This document shows positions 21,777 through 43,289 of a stretch of 64,000 nt of DNA, piece by piece. The stretch comes from Mauremys mutica (lineage: Eukaryota > Chordata > Testudines > Geoemydidae), in the NCBI RefSeq assembly GCF_020497125.1, contig NC_059084.1, positions 12,551,501-12,615,500 of the forward strand, read 5' to 3'. A program made the position numbers and the translations under genes. Every line of letters starts with the position of its first letter. Position 1 is the stretch's first letter. The notes beneath the pieces are model-generated. The model was not told where the DNA came from, made no database searches, and saw only the letters and a list, made by a program, of their open reading frames with translations.

Positions 21777-24700
21777 CGCTAAGTGTTCTCCTCTGCAAGC
21801 TTGATCACTTACTTGCAAGTATGCAATTAAAAAAAGTGTTTCTTAAGGAGACATTTAAGAGTAAACTTAAGCATGTCTGACAGGAGCTTAGCTATGTGCA
21901 TCTTTTAGTGCTCACTTGATGCTGCTGCTAGATAGGAGCAACTTGGCAGCCACTCACTAGAACTCAATATAGGACGGGCCCCTGTGCACATACTGTGCTC
22001 CCTGCCCAACACTTTTTACTTTGTGCATATGCATACAGGACTCTTCACTTGCAGGGTGTACAATCAGCCCTCAATACATATTCAAAAAAATGAGCAAGCT
22101 GTCTGTTGAGCATGCTAACGCACTGGATTCCTTTACAGAACCAGTTTATCCTGCAAAAGGGGGGACCAAAAATTGCTAACTGTTAGCTGTGGCAGTAACA
22201 CCCACAGACCCTAGAGCTGGGGGGAGAGGAGGCCCCCAGGACATGGCCCTACCACTGTTTGGTCACAATACCACTCACTCACATTGGAGGGGGTGGGCAT
22301 AGAGGCTCATGGGCAGAGGAAGTGTAAGGAAGCTGGTGGGGAGGGGGGCTGAGGGGAAAAGGAGGGTCAGACAGAGGTGTAAATCTACCTCTCCCGACAC
22401 ACATTTAAATGGTACTCAGGAGCCCTTGTTAGCACTACTATTTAGTTCTTTCATCATAATGGGAATTTCTGCACAGCTACAGCTGCCAGCAACTGTGCTC
22501 CAGCTATAAAAGGACTCATTTTTGCCCACTCATCTTGCCAAAGTGTTGCTATCTCAGAGTAAATTATAAAAAATGATGTAAGGCCATTAAAATGACATTG
22601 CCCGAGTTGCTGGGATAATAGGAACCAATAGGTCATTTAGCATGTTGCACCAGAATGGTTTCCTGATTTACCATACTTCATCTCCATAAGATGTGTATAT
22701 TTATATAAGGGCAATGTTCAGAATTTAAAAGTCAACTTGATACTGCTAAATTCAGTCAGCCACTGCTAAACTATTTTAACATCTGTGACCAAAATATCAT
22801 ACCAAGAAATTTGCTAAATTGAAAATAAAAGTGTTAGGAGCCAGAGAGAGAGGTATAAGAGAACTTCTTAATATAGGAGTTTCAAAACATAAATGGGTCA
22901 AGTTTTCATCTCAGTAATAGAGAGAAAAATGTGTCCCATTTTCTTCTGATGGACTTAACATGGAATAAGAGAGGTCAATTTTTTCAAACAGACCTTGACA
23001 GAAAACTCTGAACACAGTAAATGTTCCATGTAACTCGCATTGGGTGCTTTTCCTTATATTTCTGGTATCCAACTCCAATCCCCCCCGCTCCCCCCCCCAA
23101 ATCATATTTACATTATCAAGGTCAAAAACATTGCACTGGGAGCCAAGAACACCAGCATTCTCTTTGACCCTGACACACAGTGTGACTTTTTGCGAGTTAT
23201 TTATATTGCAGTCAGACCCACATTTTGCTAGGTAGAGTACTAAACACAGAGACAAGTTCCCTACCCTGAAAAGCTTACAAACGGATTTTGTAAGTCTAAT
23301 AAAAAACCCTCAGTAATTTAACTTATTTTTTATCCTGCCTGTAAAATAGGGAACTAACTTATCTACCTTACAAATGTGTTGAGTATTTAGTTAGTAATAG
23401 TACATTATTATACCATCAAAGAGCTTTATGGGATGGTAATAAGAGAGGTGGTACCTTCAAGATAGAAGCTGGAGCTTACTTAACTTTTGTCAGTGTAATT
23501 AAGGCTTATAAAATCTCTTAGGTTTCCTTTTACTGAGAATACCATCCAAGGAGAAATTTCTCCAGACACCAATGATATTGCCACATCCAGGTCTCCAACA
23601 GCAGAAATACAGGCAAACATCAGGTACCTTAGCATCCAAACCAAAAACTCCCTTTCTACATTAGTTGGTAAATTAATACGTATGATACTACAAGAGTTAT
23701 TCTGAAGTAAAAATTTTTTTAATAAATCACTTACTTCAGATCCTAATATTTTAAGTCATTAAATTGTTCTCATAAACCATCCACTTACCTTTACAGCTGT
23801 GTTGATTCTAGTATTTTTATCCATAGCTGTCACCAAGCAGCAGTGTCACTTCCAATATTATAAATAATCACTGTATAACCAGTGTTATACAGAGCGGTTT
23901 TGCAAAGTCACAATGTGTCAGGAACCATTTCGCAAGAAAAAAAAAAGTCTGACAACTATTGTCCTGAAAGCATTTAGCTATACAAAAGGTTTCCCACAAG
24001 TCAATTTCTGTGACAGCAGACAAGATTAAAACAAAACCAAAAAAAACCCTAACAGTGTCTACAACTGAGAACGTGTGTGAAAAGCGGAGTTTTCCTTGAT
24101 CTGTCACAGACTTGTTGCAAATAACCAGATACAAAAAACCCACCCTTCTGCTTTGCTACATGTTCCTGTAGTTCCTAATTTAGAAGCTTGGTGGAAGAAA
24201 AGTTTACAAGTGTTTGCATAGCACTTTAATGAAATAACAGACTGCCACAATCCTATGAATTCAGGATTTCTGCCCCACATTTTCCATATGTTGCAAAATG
24301 TTCTCACATTTAATACAAAACATTTATTATAGCTGTGTTGTAATAGCCTGTAAACTCTGTGGGGTAAGGAATTTGTGCTCTTACATACCTATAAGGCACC
24401 AACCATATTACCATATGTGTTGTAAGGTACATTTTGTATGAAAGACACTGAAAAAATTAAGCAACATTGACTCATCTCAGAAGACAAACTGATCCATCTG
24501 GTCTCCTGTGATGATTCCTCTCCATTTTAAGAGGAAGAATGGTGGACTATGACTCTCCCATCTAATTTTCCATCTCATCTGCTATCCAGCCACCTGGATT
24601 TTTTGTCTAACCATTTGGGCTGGTGTCAACTAGGTGCAGCATCGGCACATAAAAAGTGTTGAGTTAGAATGCTTGGAAAGTATCTGTCAAACTAAACAAG

Positions 24701-26655
24701 CTGAACAGAAATTTTCAGAAATCTTAGGAAAGAATTACTTGAATTGTGCTTTGACTTGTGGATTCTACTTTTGGTGTGCATGTGCTGTGTGAAAATGAGA
24801 TCCAACTCATTTGGCAAGCAGTGTCTATTGGGGCCACACCTGTGCCCTAGATACTCTGCATTCCTCCCTCCACAGGGGCCCAACTGTTCCTCAGTTCCCT
24901 TTACTAATACAGAATCCCACTCATATAAGATGCTGTAGAAGCAGGAAAGGAAGGTGAGCCCTAGCATTCATGTGGACAACACTTCATGAAGAACCAGTTA
25001 CTGTAGGATAGCCATTCTCTCTCCCCCTCCCCCCAGTGACTGTACTGTCCCTATGGATTCCACACCTGGTGGCTAACAGTCATCTATTTGCTTGGAAGTA
25101 GGTATAAGACCTATTTAAACAATGACTGCAGGACTAAATGGGCATCCAATTTTGAAGGTTCTGCCAAAGAGTAGGGACTTGTAAAGGTCTGGATTGAGCT
25201 CCACATTGCTGCCAACAGACTTCTGAGTCACAGACAGGCTACCTAAGCTCTAGTGGAATGAGTTCTCACCCTAACTTAGAACACCTTCTGATGTAATCAG
25301 AATCCCACTTAGAAAATCCCTGATAGTTCCCATTTCTTAACCCCTGCAAAGGCCCCAAATGGTCATGTTTGGCTTCAAAATTTGGCCCAAGCCAGACTTC
25401 TAAAGGTAAGTACAAAATGTCTCCCAAGAAGTACAATGTAGTTTTTAGCATGTAAGCTTTTATATAAGGGCTTGCCTACATTTTCAGTGCTGTAGCAGCA
25501 CAGGCGACAGGAGAGCAACCATAAGTAGTCTGAATGGTTTTGTCCCATTAATGCAGTGTCTCTTATTACATTTGTGAAGTTTAACTTCCCCTGGGGTTGA
25601 ATGAGATTTTGGAAAAAATTGGGAGCTGAATGAACTAGAATACTGAAACAAATATGGGCAGGAACTTGAGAGTGACCCTATCCTTACAAAATGCCATATA
25701 ATGAGCAGCTGGTATGGGGCCCCCACACCTTTCCTACTCTTTCAGTTGATGTAATGGTTACTAAAGAGGCAGTCTTCATTGGTAGGTGGGTATAGGGAGA
25801 CCTATCAACCCTGTTAGAACAAGAGAGGGTGCTCCTCAACCTTGAGAAAAACATGGATCGGGACCCTAAGGAATCTTGCCCCTGTAGGGAAGGAAAAAAA
25901 CATGGCGGTGGAAAGTTGGTGGTGTACCGATATTACTGCTAATTAACAGACAGCTGATAGAAAGTCCATCTTATTCTCATAGCCCTGAAACAGTATGCTG
26001 ATTTAGTAGGTAGGCACGCAGTGGGACCTTTACTGGCTTCTGGACCTTAAAAGATTAAGCTTATGATTAGAGATGTGTAATGACTCATGTCTTGGTAGGA
26101 GTCAGATGACAATATGGACTTTGGGAGGCTGGGAGCCTGGTGTGGACTAGCTGTCTGTGCACACCCTGGTGGCAGCTCATTAATGTGCATTAGCCTAGTC
26201 TTTGAAATTGGACCAGATCAAAGCATATTAATGACTGGTAATGTATTCATTGGCAGGATGCAGTTAATCTATGGCATGGGCAACAGGGTGGGTACAGATT
26301 CACACTCCAATATGCCATGAACTAGTTCATATATACAAGCCCTGAGTGATAAGAGACTACCTAAATCAAACAAAGACCAAATGCATGCTATACAAATTAC
26401 ATGCTACCCGACACTTGTAACTGGGTCCTGGTCCTGATGGGGTCAGGTCAGCTTGCAAGCCTCTATTTGCTTCAAGGTTACAGCAGTTAGTTAAAAAAAA
26501 TTCAAATGAAAGTCAGCCACCAGATTTCAAGTCCGAGCTTTAATATCAGAACTAAAACATCACTTGTTGAATTCATCTAAACCTTTTAAAATTGGATGTT
26601 CAAATTCTTATGGCACAAAATTCTGGCTCAGAGCTGGAGGGCCACTTGGCAAATT

Positions 26656-26677
26656 AAAAAAAAAAAAAAAAAAAAAA
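26656..26677 (+). repeat. Poly(A) run of 22
   Basis: An uninterrupted run of A. No retroelement body was recognised immediately upstream, so it may be a simple repeat rather than a retrotransposon tail. Confidence 0.85.
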
Positions 26678-27159
26678 GGAAATACAAAACCAGAGCTTTC
26701 ACTGCACAGTGCATGAATCAAAACTGAAATACAACTTAATGCTTCTTTAAAATATCTGGCCAAGTTCTGCTGAGAATTTGTGCAATCCATTCTTAAAGAA
26801 TTTTTTTTTAATATGTTTGCACAGACGTAATGGAGAAATTCTACACAGATTGAGCAAGATTCACTTAAGTTACTAAACATTTTGAAAATTTAGACATGTA
26901 AGAGCAAGTTTAAAACTATCCCTGCAGGAAGGATTAATTGTATTCAAGAATAATGGTTGAGACGACTTACACAATTGATGCAATACACACTAATAAGGTC
27001 AGTGAGTGAGGGAAAACTAAATTTCAGTACTTTTCTCACCATGTTTGACAAAGTTAAATACGAACACAACATGGCTCTTGTTTAGGCATCTGTTGGCAGT
27101 ACGCTTAATATAAGATGGTATAATTCATCTAGGTAATCACTGTTTTATTAAAACTGTCT

Positions 27160-35933
<8,774 letters not shown>

Positions 35934-36439
35934 TTACACTGCAATGGTATAATCTTTCATACAAAACATACCCCCAACACCTTTCAGCGTTAAACAGTGC
36001 CATTATAGTGACAAATTAAAAAGGTATTGTATACATAAAGGAAAGAGACTTTCAGCTAAGATCCCAAACTAGACAGACAAATGAGAAGAGATAACAGAAA
36101 GCTGTTGCAGACAGTAGCAACTACTGAGGAGACAGTCCACCAGTTACTAGCACTCAGACTGTAATTAAGGACTGTTACAAAGGTGAGATAACAGCAACAC
36201 TGGCTAGCAACGTTTGCCTCCTGACAGTAACTTTTCTTTCATTTAATCAAGCAGGTGTTTTGTAGGGAAGCCAAGAGGCAAAACAAAACGTGTGTTGTAG
36301 GGTTTTCAGTGAAGCCACCAGCTGAAAAACCATAACCTCCCTGCACTCAATCCACCACCCCTCCCCCAATCCACCCATTTCCAGCCCCAAAGAACAATCG
36401 ATTGTTATAAATGGGGAGGGGTAAAAGCAAACTAAAGGG

Positions 36440-37180
36440 GCGGGGGAGAAACTGTCTGGAAGGAGAGTGAACTGCTTAGCGGTTCCGGGAGACCGCGGGC
36501 TAGAGGAAACGGTCTCCGGCAAGCAAGCAGAGCTGTAAACCGCTCAGCTCAGCAGGGCACATAGGAAAGGAGTTGTTCACACCGCCCCGGTACCTACCAG
36601 CCCGTCTTTCTGCCTCCCTTGCTCTCCCCCTAAAATGGCGACCGGAGCCCTGAGAACATCGATAGATGCTGGAGGAGGCGGCGGCTAAGTGTATCCCAAT
36701 CATTCCCCAGCGCAATGTGCAGCTTCGCGCTACTGAGCATGCTCGTGGAGAGTGAACATGCTCACGAACATCTGCTGCTGAAGCCCGCCTGCTGCCCTTA
36801 CTAGGATTATACAACGTCCCTGTTGTTCCCACAGTCGCGTTACAAGGGGACCGGGGACAAACCGGAGAGGTGGGATGCAATCTGCACTGCAGGGAGCCAG
36901 ATTGCACGCCCCAAAGAGTTACGCAGCTAGTAGACGCAGGCGAAGGAGAGGGGCAAGATCAGGCATAGGGAACAGGGGCCGGGGTTAAAAGCCCCTGCCA
37001 GACAACGGGGGGAGAAGGGGGAAACTAGAAAAATAGGGGTGTTTACTAGAATTGGGGCTGTCTGTGGGGGTTGCAAAAATAAGCTGTGCGTGGCAGAGGC
37101 TATTGTTTACTCCTTTGGTAAGCAGCGTATCGCACCGCCCGCTTACCACGGCTGTTTCTAAAGGCACAGTGCATCTCAAT
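36440..37180 (-). promoter_or_regulatory. CSTF1: CpG-rich promoter of CSTF1
   Basis: GC content and CpG density rise sharply here against AT-rich flanks. The segment surrounds the noncoding first exon of CSTF1 and holds a YY1 site (36632-36640). No TATA box is apparent at the expected place, which fits a dispersed housekeeping promoter. In mammals this promoter is shared head-to-head with AURKA; here the AURKA exons lie 6-8 kb away. Confidence 0.6.
36598..36662 (-). other. CSTF1: CSTF1 noncoding first exon (candidate)
   Basis: On the minus strand a GC-rich leader ends CGGGCTG|GTAGGTACC, a good donor at 36597/36598. It would splice to the acceptor at 35901. A YY1-type element (AAAATGGCG at 36632-36640, read on the plus strand) lies in the leader, as in many housekeeping genes that initiate just around a YY1 site. 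The transcription start near 36660 is estimated. The donor CTGGTAG|GTACCG four bases further is an alternative. Confidence 0.6.
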
Positions 37181-40100
37181 GCCTAAATAAGGCACCTCTT
37201 CCTTATCTGAAATGATGTAGCAAGCAGCTAAAGATTGAATATTGAAACGCAAATACACAGATAGAATTCCTATGCATGCTTTTAGTATTTTACCGAATTC
37301 CTTTTCTGTTTATGTCTGCATAAGGCCTCAGGGAGGTTAACTAATTTGTTTTATCTGCTGTTCCACGCCCTGAATTAGATTCCCTTTCTTGTAATCCACT
37401 GTCAATGCGGTTTCCTGCCTCAATTATTTACTTAAAAAAATTATTTTTATTACTCGTATTAATTTACACTTCATTTACATTGTGCAAATAGATGCCATTG
37501 CACTAATTCATACTTGAATAGCAAATACAGTAATTGAAAATATTAACAGTTGCTAGAGGTTAACAATCACATCTCACATTGTTTCTAGTCTAACACTTCG
37601 TATGTTTTTACTGTGATTTTGCAGTTTGCAATTTTTAATTTTTATTTGCACAATTTTTTTTTAAATCAAATGACTAAGGCTGACATCAAAACTTCTTTCG
37701 TTTCCCTTGCATTTCTTTGATCGGCTTGAAATTGTGCCTCCTGGGCATTGATCTAAATTTGGGGCCATTTGAACAGGGGGTTCATGAGATACAGTACCTG
37801 CTCCTCCCCCACCTTCCTTAATATTCACGGGCTCTGGTAATGAATGTTTGATCACAGATAGAAATCAAACCAGGTCTGAGAGATCATCACACCAGGGTCT
37901 CAAATGCTTGACAGCTACCTTAATGGAGTACATGGTATCCACTATCCTTTTGGGGGAAATCAAATTACATTATTAGCAGAAAACTTTAATTCTCCTGTTA
38001 TGAGCATCAATCTTTAAAGTGCTTGATGGCATGCCACAAAGATTATACTGAGCCTGTACAGAGAGAGAGTGTAGCTGGAAACTACCTCTGCATCACAGGT
38101 CTTGAATGGCTCCAGGGGGACTGTTATGATCACCAAACCTAAGCCACAGCCTGGTGGCAAATACAGTCCAGGACAGAAATCCGAAATAAAAGCAGGAAGT
38201 ACAGTTTGCTCCAATCTGCCTCTGGCAAAGGGAGTTTTGAATGTGTGATAATGTAATCTGAGTACAGCAGAATATTCTGAAAGTGCTGAAACTTTAAAAA
38301 AAAACAACAAAAAACAAACCATGACTGGGGTGGAAGAGTAGGTGGGAATGGAACAAAGGAGTAAGAGTCTTAGAGCAAGGGAGGGGGATAAATGGGGCTG
38401 GGTGGGAAGGAGAGGGGTTGAGAAAGTTAGGTGATGGGGCGGAACACTGTAAAGAGGGACATGGAGGTTCTGGAAGGGGGAGTGTTTGTGTAGGGTGTGA
38501 AGGAGTGTCTAACCCCATCTCCCTATCCCTCATGTAAGCTAGGAGATGATCTTTTAGATATTTATAGTTGTAGTTAACGTGCAGTGTTAGTGGGATGCTA
38601 TTTTCGATAAATGTGATGTAACAAGAGCAGATTAATTTCCTGATAGCTAAAGATAAAATCAGAAACAGCACATATTTGTGCTCACCCTTTTTAATAGCGG
38701 ACATTGACTGAATTGGTAGGAATTGAACATGTGACTGTTTCACTCAGCTTGGGCTCAAAACACTAAAATTTAGCACGAGTATGAAAGGGTTATCAGTGGC
38801 ACAGTACATAGCAAATATAGCACAAGACTCTGGCAGGTGGTATATGCATGTGTAGTGATTCCAAACATTAAATAAAAAAGTAAACCATTACTAAACATTG
38901 AGAGTGGCTTTATGAAAACATCAAATCCAATTATGAAGTCAGCTATTGGCTATTCATTTTAAAGTTTAGATTCTTCCTCCACTGAGAAACTGGAAAAATC
39001 TACTATGTGACTCTGGAAAACAAAAATTGTGGAACACAAGATACTAGTGGTTGGGCCACTCATCCTAAAAGTAGTTAAAGTGTCAAATTTTGACTATTAT
39101 GAGTTTTCTATTTTAAAAATGCATTAGCTTGTAGAAACATATTTGGAACATAAAGATACCACTACTGTGGAAACCACACAAGATATCCTATGTATATACA
39201 CAGGAGAAAAAAAGCAATTCTCTTAATGGAAAAAGGTCAGGTATAGCTTTGTTATATATTCCTAGTGAAGTCAGAGTATATGGGAAGGTAAACAGGAAGA
39301 GTGGAATGTCATTAGTTATTTTACTACATTTATTAAAAATGTCACAAATTTGGTACCCTAATGAAAGAAACTGGGTTCTCTGTATGAATATTGTGTTTAA
39401 TTAGTTAAAAGTAAAAAAAATGGTTGAAACCAAAAGAGCACTGAAATACAGTAGGATATAGTTATATCTACAAGCTAACAGTTTAAGACAAATAGATAAG
39501 GGTACCAAATATTATTTAAATATGACCCCCGAAAAGGAAATATTTGCAAATCATTAATGTAGTTCTTGAAATAAGTGACAGTAATGAATCTATTTCTATT
39601 TATAGTTTCCGTAATTAGGAAATCATTTGGTTAAATTATACTGATTTTGCATAGAGCACAGTAGTCTACTGCTGCAATCTTGTCATACACAAGAAGCAAA
39701 ACAAAGACTGCATAATAAGAAATGCAAAGTTGTATTAGAAACACATGCCATATGTTTGAGCAGGTAAGTAAACAGAATATGATCTGTTCTTGTACCATGA
39801 ACTGAAGTTATGGCCCAGTATCTAGACAGCTACATATAGATCAGATGGAATAACCTGGATAAGGATCGGGATTGTGGTAATAATTCTACATTAATAAATA
39901 CTTAAACTGCAGCAGATAGTCATATCTTGACTACTGATATGTAACTAGAAAGTTAAAAATCACAGAAGTTCAATAAATATTTTACAATTTTGAGTTAACT
40001 GAAATTATATTTTGCACAGTTAGTGTCTTTTTTTCACCTATTTTTCAAAGGTGAAGTGTGACTCCTGGAAGAGGTGGGCACATGTGCTCTGCCTTCCACA

Positions 40101-40870
40101 GGGAACCAATAAAAACATTCTGAGCAGTAAAGAGTATACAAACTTTGTGCAATTATAGTTGTGGTGTTTACAAAATGTACATACTGTATAATTTTTTAAA
40201 GGGTAAATATTTTGGTTTTCTTGCAATTATACAATCAAAATACAAATGAGTAATAATAGCAGAGTTCAATTTTAATATACACTTAGCTAGTCACAAAAAT
40301 TAATTCTGTTTCTAAAATTAAGTTTAGATCTTTTTAAATGTTGACATGTAAAGTAAGCAATTCTTGTTTGCTGATAGCAAATTATGACAGATGGGACACT
40401 GCCATCACAATTTGCTAACTCTATTCTTCCTGTCCTCTGGTCCAGGGGCAGCAAATTCTGATGGGAGTTCTCCCCCTCAGTCACAATAGGCCACTTTGGA
40501 TCAGGAGACAGGGAAGCATGGAGATAGCAAATTGTGACAGTGCAATAACAGAATACCTAGATGTCAAATTGTGCTTGGAGCATGGGGAGTACATGCTAAA
40601 CAACCAAGGGTGCACTACCATAAGCTGGGTGACCCTGCACATGCACACCACAAAAGTGTGAGCCTAGGAGCATGTACAGACCCTTGGCAAAAGCCTACTT
40701 TTTTGGGGGAGGAAGGGACTATAGGGTGGGTCTAGGAGCATGGAAAGGCAGGTTCTATTCCTAGTCTGGAAGCACAGGGACTTCTAATGATAACAGCAGT
40801 CTATTCCAGGAGAGTATAATTCATTTATTTCCAGCTCTAGCAGGAATAGGATCTAATGGTTAGCTCAGAG
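37180..40870. other. AT-rich intergenic DNA between CSTF1 and AURKA, nothing recognised
   Basis: 3.7 kb of AT-rich sequence without repeats I can name and without convincing coding potential on either strand. Confidence 0.5.
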
Positions 40871-41180
40871 CAGGGGTAGGCAACTTATGGCACGCATGCC
40901 GAAGGAGGCACGCAAACTGATTTTCAGTGGCACTAATACTGCCCAGACCCTGGCCACCAGTCTGGGGGGCTCTGCATTTTAATTTAATTTTAAATGAAGT
41001 TTCTTAAAATTTTAAGAACCTTATTTACTTTACATACAACAATAGTTTCATTATATATTATAGACTTATAGAAAGAGACCTTCTAAAAACCTTAAAATGC
41101 ATTATTGGCACGTGAATCCTTAAATAAGAGTGAATAAATGAAGACTCGGCACCCCACTTCTGAAAGGTTGCTGACCCCTG
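40871..41180 (+). mobile_element. hAT-like MITE, family D (310 bp)
   Basis: Ends CAGGGGTAGGCAACTTATGG and GAAAGGTTGCTGACCCCTG are inverted. Flanks gctcagag (40863-40870) and gctcggag (41181-41188) match at 7 of 8. The interior is AT-rich. This family often includes ggcacgcatgccgaaggagg, as here. Confidence 0.85.
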
Positions 41181-41499
41181 GCTCGGAGCATGGTAAACTG
41201 AGAAATGATAAAGGGGCTACAGAGGAGATCAGTATTCCTTGGGACATTAAAGTGGGGCCTGGAAAGGGGTTAGGGACTGAGCCACCTAATAGGATCTGTA
41301 GCTGAAATTCAGAACTCCTGGGTTCAATTCCTTTGACGGAGCGAGAGCATTGAGATCTCAGGAGACTAGGGATTAGGACTGTTGGGTTTTATTGCGTCTG
41401 GGCTGAGAAACCTTGACATCCCACAAGCCTCAATGGAAGCAAATTGAACTGAAAGTCACGAGGCCTCACTGCTGGGTGCTGCAGGCCTCTGGGATGACT

Positions 41500-42360
41500 C
41501 CAGAATTTAGTAGACAGCATAGCGGCACGCTCGGACAAGGCACTTCAGGGTGCCTCAGCAGCAGTGCTGAAGGCCTAGCCCACGAGAACAGACACTCCCG
41601 CTCCCGCCCCCCCCCCCCCAACAGACGGCCCTACTCACCTCAGCCTCCAGGAAAGGCAGCCGCAGTGGCCGTGGCTCAGGAGCGGGGGAGCCCACGTTAC
41701 TCAGGCCCCGTGGAAGCGGACGTCTATCACACGCTGAGGGAACACGACGGCCTGACATCCTCCTCACACCTGTCCTCGCTGCCATCTATCACACGTCACC
41801 GCCACGCAGCCCCCCACACCGAGCTCACTTTCACACGGTGGCAACGGGAGTTGCCGTCTAGCTCACGCCTCCAAAGGCCTCAAGTCGTCCTCGCGCCGGG
41901 CCCGGCGGCCACGGATCACACAATGGCTCGAGAGCCCCTTCACGATCGTGCTTGACGGCCCGGGTCCTACGGGAGCCACCACGCGAGACGCCGTGCTGCT
42001 AGTACAACAAAAACCGCCCAACGTCCCCCCTCCCGTTTGTCCTCGAGCGCCCAACGCCCCGCTGGTGCGACACGCTGTCCGTGGGCCCTGACACTGACCA
42101 CACGTCACCGCTGGTGCGACACGCTGGCCCGGGTCCCACTCACGTTTCTGCTCGAGAGCCACAGCCCGGGGCAACGGCCGCGGATCACGCGCCACCGATC
42201 GCAGGGGCGACACGCTCGCCAGGCAACAGGCGGAGAGGGGTGGCTGGGCTGAAGCTAGGGCTTAGCACCGCCTAAGGCAGCTCCCCGAAGTCCTTCCCGT
42301 CCCCACCCCCCAGGCTCTGTGCGCACTCGCTGCGCCAGGTCTTAATGGCCGGCTGTGAGG
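41500..42360. repeat. CpG-rich block with degenerate direct repeats
   Basis: Repeated phrases are ccgctggtgcgacacgctg (about 42058 and 42108), cacacgtcaccg (about 41790 and 42098), ctcgagagcc (about 41926 and 42151) and ggccgcggatcac/ggccacggatcac (about 41908 and 42177). A run of 13 C lies at 41607-41619. Open frames here (for example 41413-41955) look like by-products of high GC rather than genes. It may be a CpG island with old tandem structure. Confidence 0.45.
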
Positions 42361-42364
42361 CACA

Positions 42365-42620
42365 CGAACGCCTGCCGATTGGCTTCTCTTCAGCGGCGCC
42401 GCCCGCCCATTGGTTCCGAACTGTTCCTCTGGTTGCTGAGCGAGCCGCCGACGTCACGGGCACACTCGGGCGCATGCGTGACCGCTACCCGCCGCGCCCT
42501 CCCGCCTCCAGCGTGGTATTAACGTCGATACGTGCGTTCTTTACGTATCATCTGCCTCCTGTTTCCTCCCTACGCTAATTTCGTAGACCGACGCGCCAAT
42601 TACGGAGTTTCCTCTACAAA
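42365..42620. promoter_or_regulatory. CpG-rich promoter-like cluster of unknown gene
   Basis: Two reverse CCAAT boxes (42378-42382 and 42409-42413) lie exactly 31 bases apart. They are followed by a CRE-like CGACGTCAC (about 42448), an NRF1-type GCGCATGCGT (about 42470) and another CCAAT in CGCGCCAATTA (about 42590). Such a cluster normally marks an active start. The reverse CCAAT boxes suggest it could fire leftwards, towards CSTF1, or in both directions. No coding gene could be assigned. Confidence 0.4.
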
Positions 42621-42734
42621 GTCTCTGCTTGGTCGATCCTTTCCTTACGCAAATCGCGTAATTCCAGGCCGCCCACCCATGGCAACGCAGTTATCATAAG
42701 CGGATTTGGGCTTGTGGTTTCCCCCAGCTAGGGT

Positions 42735-42830
42735 TTATTGGGGGAGAGGACTTCCTTTTAAAATGGTTGCTTCCAACTGACTCTCAGCGAGAAGCGACGA
42801 CCATTTTAAAAGAAGCCCTACCCCCGTCGA
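42735..42830. repeat. Near-perfect inverted repeat (cruciform-capable)
   Basis: The left arm reads ggggagaggacttccttttaaaatgg ttgcttc in two blocks. The right arm, reversed, reads ggggtagggcttcttttaaaatgg tcgtcgcttc. The arms are about 33 bases with few mismatches and a loop near 20 bases. TTTTAAAATGG at the core makes a pair of facing YY1-like CCAT sites. Confidence 0.75.
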
Positions 42831-42879
42831 CGTGAGCGTGTTCTCGTAAGCGCGTCGCGTCGCACGGCATCCCTTCCCT

Positions 42880-43180
42880 TCCCTTCGGTTTGCCAAAAAT
42901 GGCCGCTGTCCAGATCACGTGGGCTCAGGAGGCCAATCATCTGCCTCAGTTTTTAAAAAATCAGCGGATTATAGTAATTGGCTGCTTTCTTTGTCACATG
43001 GCCTCGATAGGCCAATCCTGGGCCTCCGCGGGCGGGCGCCTGAAAAGAAATCAAATCATCATCAGCAGATCGTTTAATTGTCTGTTGTACGGTGCCGCTC
43101 GCTAGTATTACAGTGTCCGGGGGGCGGAGGAGACGTGCGTCAGTTACAGGCTGTGAGAAGCCAGAGCCCCCCTCAGCAGG
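42880..43180 (+). promoter_or_regulatory. AURKA: Candidate AURKA promoter and noncoding first exon (CCAAT-box type)
   Basis: Three CCAAT boxes (42933-42937, reverse 42977-42981, 43012-43016) stand 44 and 35 bases apart. They are preceded by a YY1-type site (AAAATGGCCGC near 42897) and an E-box CACGTG (near 42917). A GC-rich leader ends CTCAGCAG|GTGAGTG, a strong donor at 43179/43180 that could splice to the AURKA acceptor at 44475. Spaced CCAAT boxes bound by NF-Y are typical of mitotic gene promoters. No TATA box is seen. Use for AURKA is inferred from position and orientation. Confidence 0.5.
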
Positions 43181-43289
43181 TGAGTGACTGGCGGTCTAAC
43201 GCTGCCCCCATGCTGCGGCAGCACCGCCGGTTGCTGGAAGGGGGAGTCGCGCGGGGGGTGGGGGCGTGCAGCGGTCGCAGCCTCTGTGT

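Larger units (their letters stand above)
20190..27130. other. CASS4-CSTF1 intergenic region
   Basis: The interval between the CASS4 start and the CSTF1 stop. It should include CASS4's upstream leader and promoter near 20200-20500 and CSTF1's 3'UTR near 27000, but no landmark fixes either. Recognised items are the hAT MITE at 21558 and an A22 run at 26656-26677. The rest (for example 22000-26500) has no gene or repeat I can support. Confidence 0.5.

Noticed and set aside
41413..41955. 180-codon ORF in the CpG-rich block
   Set aside because: No domain or conserved composition; high GC removes stop codons by chance and the repeats explain its length.
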